Below, one piece after another: positions 61,109-64,000 of a DNA stretch of 64,000 nt (positions are counted from its first letter, which is position 1; each line of letters opens with the position of its first letter). Source of the DNA: Ligilactobacillus apodemi DSM 16634 = JCM 16172. GTDB taxonomy: Bacteria; Bacillota; Bacilli; Lactobacillales; Lactobacillaceae. The notes under the pieces were generated by a model that was given only the letters and a program-made list of their open reading frames with translations, did not search any database and was not told the origin of the DNA. The translations under genes were made by a program, and so were the position numbers. The stretch covers positions 1 to 64,000 of the forward strand of contig NZ_AZFT01000048.1 in NCBI RefSeq assembly GCF_001434405.1, given 5' to 3'.

Positions 61109-62937
61109 GAATCAAATGGTTTAGTTTGATCCGGATCACGGGTCTGATCTGTGTGTTGCTTTATCACTTCTTTCAGATGCGCTACACTGGTGGTTTTATC
61201 GGCGTTGATATCTTCTTTACGTTTTCAGGTTACTTGATCACCGCTTTGATCATTGATGAATTTAGCAAGACTAAGAAGTTTTCGCTCCACGACTTTTATT
61301 ATCGGCGCGTGATGCGGATCGTCCCACCACTTATCTTAATGATCTGTGTGGTGTTGCCTTTTACACTGTTAGTTGGACGGGACTACATTACCGATTTGAC
61401 CCGTCAAATTGCAGCTGCTTTAGGATTTGTGACCAATATTTTTGAGATAAATACGGGTGGGACCTATGAATCGCGCTTTATTCCGCATTTATTCGTGCAC
61501 ACGTGGTCATTAGCGATCGAAGTACAATTTTACTTGCTTTGGGGGCTTTGTTTATATTTACTGACGAAATACTCACAAACAGTTAAGCAATTCCGGTGGC
61601 GAGTCTTTGGTGGTTCATTTGCACTAGCAACGATCAGTGCTTTAGCGATGTATCTTAGAGCTAAGCAATTGACGGAATTTTCACCGATCTATTTTTCTAG
61701 TGTGACGCATATCTTTCCTTTTTTCATCGGGAGCATGCTCGGGGCAATCGCAGGGATCCAAGATGTTTTACCGCAATTTAGTGAAAGTTTCGCCAAACAT
61801 TGGACTAAAAAGTGGGCTGCCATTTTTATGGGAGTCAATCTAGGGTGTTTATTCATCTTAGCTTACTGCTTACGTTTTAGTGAACAAATAACGTACATGT
61901 TTGGCTTTTTACTGGCGAGCTTATTTGCTGCCGGGGCGATCTTTGGGGCTAACGTGTTGCACCGAAAGACACCAGATATCAAAGAACCGCAGATTTTTAC
62001 GTATTTAGCCGACATCAGTTATAGCGTCTATCTCTTTCACTGGCCGTTATTTGTGATCTTATCAAAACGTTACAGTAACTGGGGCGCTGCGCTTTTGACG
62101 ACGATCTTAGCCGTGATCTTTGCGAGCTTTTCGTATTATTTCTTAGAACCACTTTTGCGCGGTAAAGATGTAGCGGTGTTAGGTAAAACATTTAATTTAA
62201 AACAAGTACTAGCACCACTGGGAATCTTTACGACACTAGCAGTTGGTTTTGGCGTTTACTTATGTTTGCAGGCGCCAACGATCTCTTCGCTCGAACAAAA
62301 CTTGTTGCTTGGCGGGATCCAACAAGATGTCACCAAACTTGAGACTGCCTATGCTAAGGCGACGGCACCTAAAGTTGAACAACAACTAGCGCAGACCCAA
62401 ACGGCTGACCAGACGATCCCTGAAGGCACAACGATCATCGGCGATAGTGTAACGCTTGGAAGTCGTAGTTATCTACTTGAGCACATGGAAAATGTCGACA
62501 TTGATGCAGAAGGTAACCGTACGATGAATTTGGCGTATGATGTGTTGATGAACTTGCAAAATACTAACCAGTTGCGCCAAAATGTGGTGATCTGTATCGG
62601 GACAAATGCGTTAGATGATTACCAAGAACAAACGCAAAAAGTGATCGATGACTTAAAAGATGGGCATCATTTGATCTTCATCACCCCACATGATGGCAAT
62701 GCGGATTCATCGTATAACTCGTATAAATTGGGAGTTTGGGAGCGGACTTTACCTAAGAAGTATAACTTTATTACGATCGGTGATTGGGATGAAGTTGCTA
62801 GAGCCCATCCCGAAGCTTTTGAAGGTACTGATGGTACGCATTTTGGTGGTCGTGAAGATACGAGCAAATTGTATCTAGACTGTATCCAAGATGCACTGAA
62901 ACGTGCTCAAAAGACGCCGTTAAAAGGTGAAAAATAA
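61105..62937 (+). CDS. OatA-type peptidoglycan O-acetyltransferase
   Basis: 610 aa. Residues 1-345 are the Acyltransferase_3 membrane domain with about ten spans (LYHFFQMRYTGGFIGVDIFF at the N-terminus, HTWSLAIEVQFYLLWG). Residues about 430-600 form an extracytoplasmic SGNH domain with GDSVTLG (nucleophile Ser), CIGTNALDD and the Asp-His pair in DGTHFGG. This two-domain layout acetylates peptidoglycan muramic acid and gives lysozyme resistance. Other cell-wall polymers are possible. It overlaps the MORN gene by four bases. Confidence 0.87.
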   Translation: MRIKWFSLIRITGLICVLLYHFFQMRYTGGFIGVDIFFTFSGYLITALIIDEFSKTKKFSLHDFYYRRVMRIVPPLILMICVVLPFTLLVGRDYITDLTRQIAAALGFVTNIFEINTGGTYESRFIPHLFVHTWSLAIEVQFYLLWGLCLYLLTKYSQTVKQFRWRVFGGSFALATISALAMYLRAKQLTEFSPIYFSSVTHIFPFFIGSMLGAIAGIQDVLPQFSESFAKHWTKKWAAIFMGVNLGCLFILAYCLRFSEQITYMFGFLLASLFAAGAIFGANVLHRKTPDIKEPQIFTYLADISYSVYLFHWPLFVILSKRYSNWGAALLTTILAVIFASFSYYFLEPLLRGKDVAVLGKTFNLKQVLAPLGIFTTLAVGFGVYLCLQAPTISSLEQNLLLGGIQQDVTKLETAYAKATAPKVEQQLAQTQTADQTIPEGTTIIGDSVTLGSRSYLLEHMENVDIDAEGNRTMNLAYDVLMNLQNTNQLRQNVVICIGTNALDDYQEQTQKVIDDLKDGHHLIFITPHDGNADSSYNSYKLGVWERTLPKKYNFITIGDWDEVARAHPEAFEGTDGTHFGGREDTSKLYLDCIQDALKRAQKTPLKGEK

Positions 62938-63039
62938 TCTTTCAAAATAGTGATAATTTTTAGCCGAATTTATTGCTATTTTTTTGTATATATCGCTTAG
63001 TTCTTGATATAGTATAAGAAAAATGGATAAAGGGGATGT

Positions 63040-63820
63040 ATGGCTGTGAAGGTGGAAATAGATTTAGCTATTGTTATACGTGAGCTATTGATATGGGGGA
63101 TTTTGTTTGCGCTACCATTTTGTTTTTATAAGCTCTGGCAAAAAAATCAATCACAGTTGAGTAAAGATGACCTGAAATGGTATTCGATCGTAATTGGTTT
63201 TAGCTTAGTTGTTATAGGGATAATTGATATTTTTTATGTATTTTATGATGTTATTCCTAATAGCAGTGAATCTAATAAGTTGGAAGCAACGGCAAATCTC
63301 ACGACTGCACTAGTGACTGCCATTTCTGTATTATGCGCAGGAATAGGTTACTTTTATACTAAAAGACAAGATAAGATCCAAGAGATCCATGCTGAAGGCG
63401 AATGGTGTAGAAGATTGTTTGATTTAGAAGGACAAGGTGAGTACAAAATTAGTGATTTGATGCAGTTAGCTTCTCTTATTGATATTGTTTCTAAAAAAGC
63501 AAAACACTAGCTTTGTATGTTAATCGAGTTATTATTGAAATACTTATTATCCATGGTGCTAAAGTTCCTGATAAAACAAGACTTAATGGTTGTGAAAATA
63601 AAACTGGCAGACTAGATGTTGTGGATTCAGAAAATTACGCACAGGTGTTGCTAGGATCTTAAAATTAAATATTGAAGATGACAATCCATTAGGAAATATC
63701 GTTTATGATTACGACATAACAAATCTGAAAGATGTTAAATTAACTCATCCCGAAGAAAATGAAATTAGACGTTGCATTTATGCCCTCTTGAAAGATGACT
63801 GGGAGAATGTTACTAATTAA
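63040..63820 (+). pseudogene. Frameshifted copy of the QDK-HAE membrane protein
   Basis: First frame 63040-63510 (156 aa) carries YTKRQDKIQEIHAEGEW, the counterpart of the gene at 58802. The similarity continues in a second frame (LYVNRVIIEIL, matching NYVNQVIINIL) and ends in a third frame with NEIRRCIYALLKDDWENVT, matching NEVRRCIHALLKNDWDNIT. Two frame breaks explain this: one at the A6 run near 63493-63498 and one probably at the A4 run near 63608. Adding one A at each restores a single product of about 260 aa. SD AAGGGG and ATG are good. Confidence 0.75.
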
Positions 63821-63859
63821 TAGATACAATTATTTTTATAAAACAAAGGAAGTGCCGGA

Positions 63860-64000
63860 ATGCCATTTATTGAAAAGTTACCGCAAGCAAAAGTTGTTGA
63901 TTTAAAAAAAGAAGTGCCCGTTGAGGAAGAACAGATCTTATCTAAGACCTTAGTTCAACGTGATGACCTAGGAATGACGATCTTTTCGTTTGATCAAGGT
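63860..64000 (+). CDS. Cupin-type protein, N-terminal part
   Basis: SD AAAGGAAG precedes the ATG. The 47 visible residues (MPFIEKLPQAKVVDLKKEV, then LSKTLVQRDDLGMTIFSFDQG) match the first strands of small cupin-domain proteins. The frame runs off the end of the window, so metal-ligand histidines are not visible. Function cannot be assigned. Confidence 0.65.
   Translation, partial: MPFIEKLPQAKVVDLKKEVPVEEEQILSKTLVQRDDLGMTIFSFDQG

Noticed and set aside
57600-63820. An intact prophage or transposon
   Set aside because: No integrase, transposase, terminase, portal or other structural gene and no flanking direct repeats were found; only small accessory genes.

Overview
The window looks like the chromosome of a low-GC lactic acid bacterium of the Lactobacillaceae. 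Evidence: ctsR-clpC without mcsAB, a trehalose PTS, a LacS-type permease with a fused EIIA domain, AdhE behind a Rex box, a bgaC/mannose-family PTS/agaS/nagA operon, an N-deoxyribosyltransferase and CcpA-like cre sites. A Ligilactobacillus or Liquorilactobacillus relative is my guess from gene content. The species cannot be fixed from sequence reading alone.

Layout. 1-650: 3' part of a tRNA cluster (Lys, Leu, Thr, Gly, Leu, Arg, Pro). 0.9-7 kb: thiol and gamma-glutamyl metabolism, with a gamma-glutamyl hydrolase convergent to two tandem glutamate-cysteine ligase paralogues, then an ArsR-rhodanese sensor and trxA-trxB, which share an operator-like palindrome. 7.4-8.8 kb: ClC antiporter. 8.8-16.5 kb: trehalose locus (treR-treC divergent from a PTS permease of A-B-C domain order), then a LacS-type permease and its LacI regulator. 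16.7-24 kb: small and hypothetical genes, a mucin-binding-protein fragment, a HAD phosphatase, copA-copZ behind a cop box, and a DUF2325-like protein split at a G6 tract. 24.3-27 kb: adhE. 27-38.8 kb: an amino-sugar/galactoside cluster (lacD, two GntR regulators, GH35 beta-galactosidase, PTS EIIBCDA, agaS, nagA, glmS) with shared GGTATATACC sites at glmS and the GH35 operon. 39-40.7 kb: DUF805 protein, small membrane proteins, ntd. 40.8-50.2 kb: a LacI-controlled catabolic operon of unusual content (TIM-barrel isomerase, GatC-like permease with no EIIA/EIIB, amidohydrolase, 2-hydroxyacid dehydrogenase, FG-GAP-like protein, FGGY kinase, Gfo/Idh oxidoreductase). 50.3-53.5 kb: tRNA-Pro and ctsR-clpC. 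53.6-57.4 kb: VOC protein, MFS transporter, and an Lsa-type ABC-F gene behind a structured attenuator leader. 57.6-63.8 kb: accessory genes (Mor-like HTH, small paralogues sharing a DPDHSRR motif, two copies of a membrane protein of which one is broken) around a tetR gene and a MORN/O-acetyltransferase pair. The window ends inside a cupin gene.

How the genes work together. Most of the window is carbohydrate uptake and breakdown under local regulators plus CcpA and Rex. The GH35/PTS/NagA/AgaS/LacD set fits galacto-N-biose or lacto-N-biose use, with glmS tied to it by shared operator-like sites. The thiol block couples gamma-glutamylcysteine synthesis with thioredoxin. The 41.9-50.2 kb operon is the best candidate for an undescribed pathway: it reads as proton-coupled uptake of a sugar or sugar acid, oxidation, lactone hydrolysis and phosphorylation.

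Cautions. Four reading-frame breaks (at 23644, 58750, about 63493 and about 63608) would each be repaired by adding one base to a homopolymer, so assembly error must be excluded before calling them biological. Where an SD-spaced start lies downstream of the longest open frame, I moved the start and say so.
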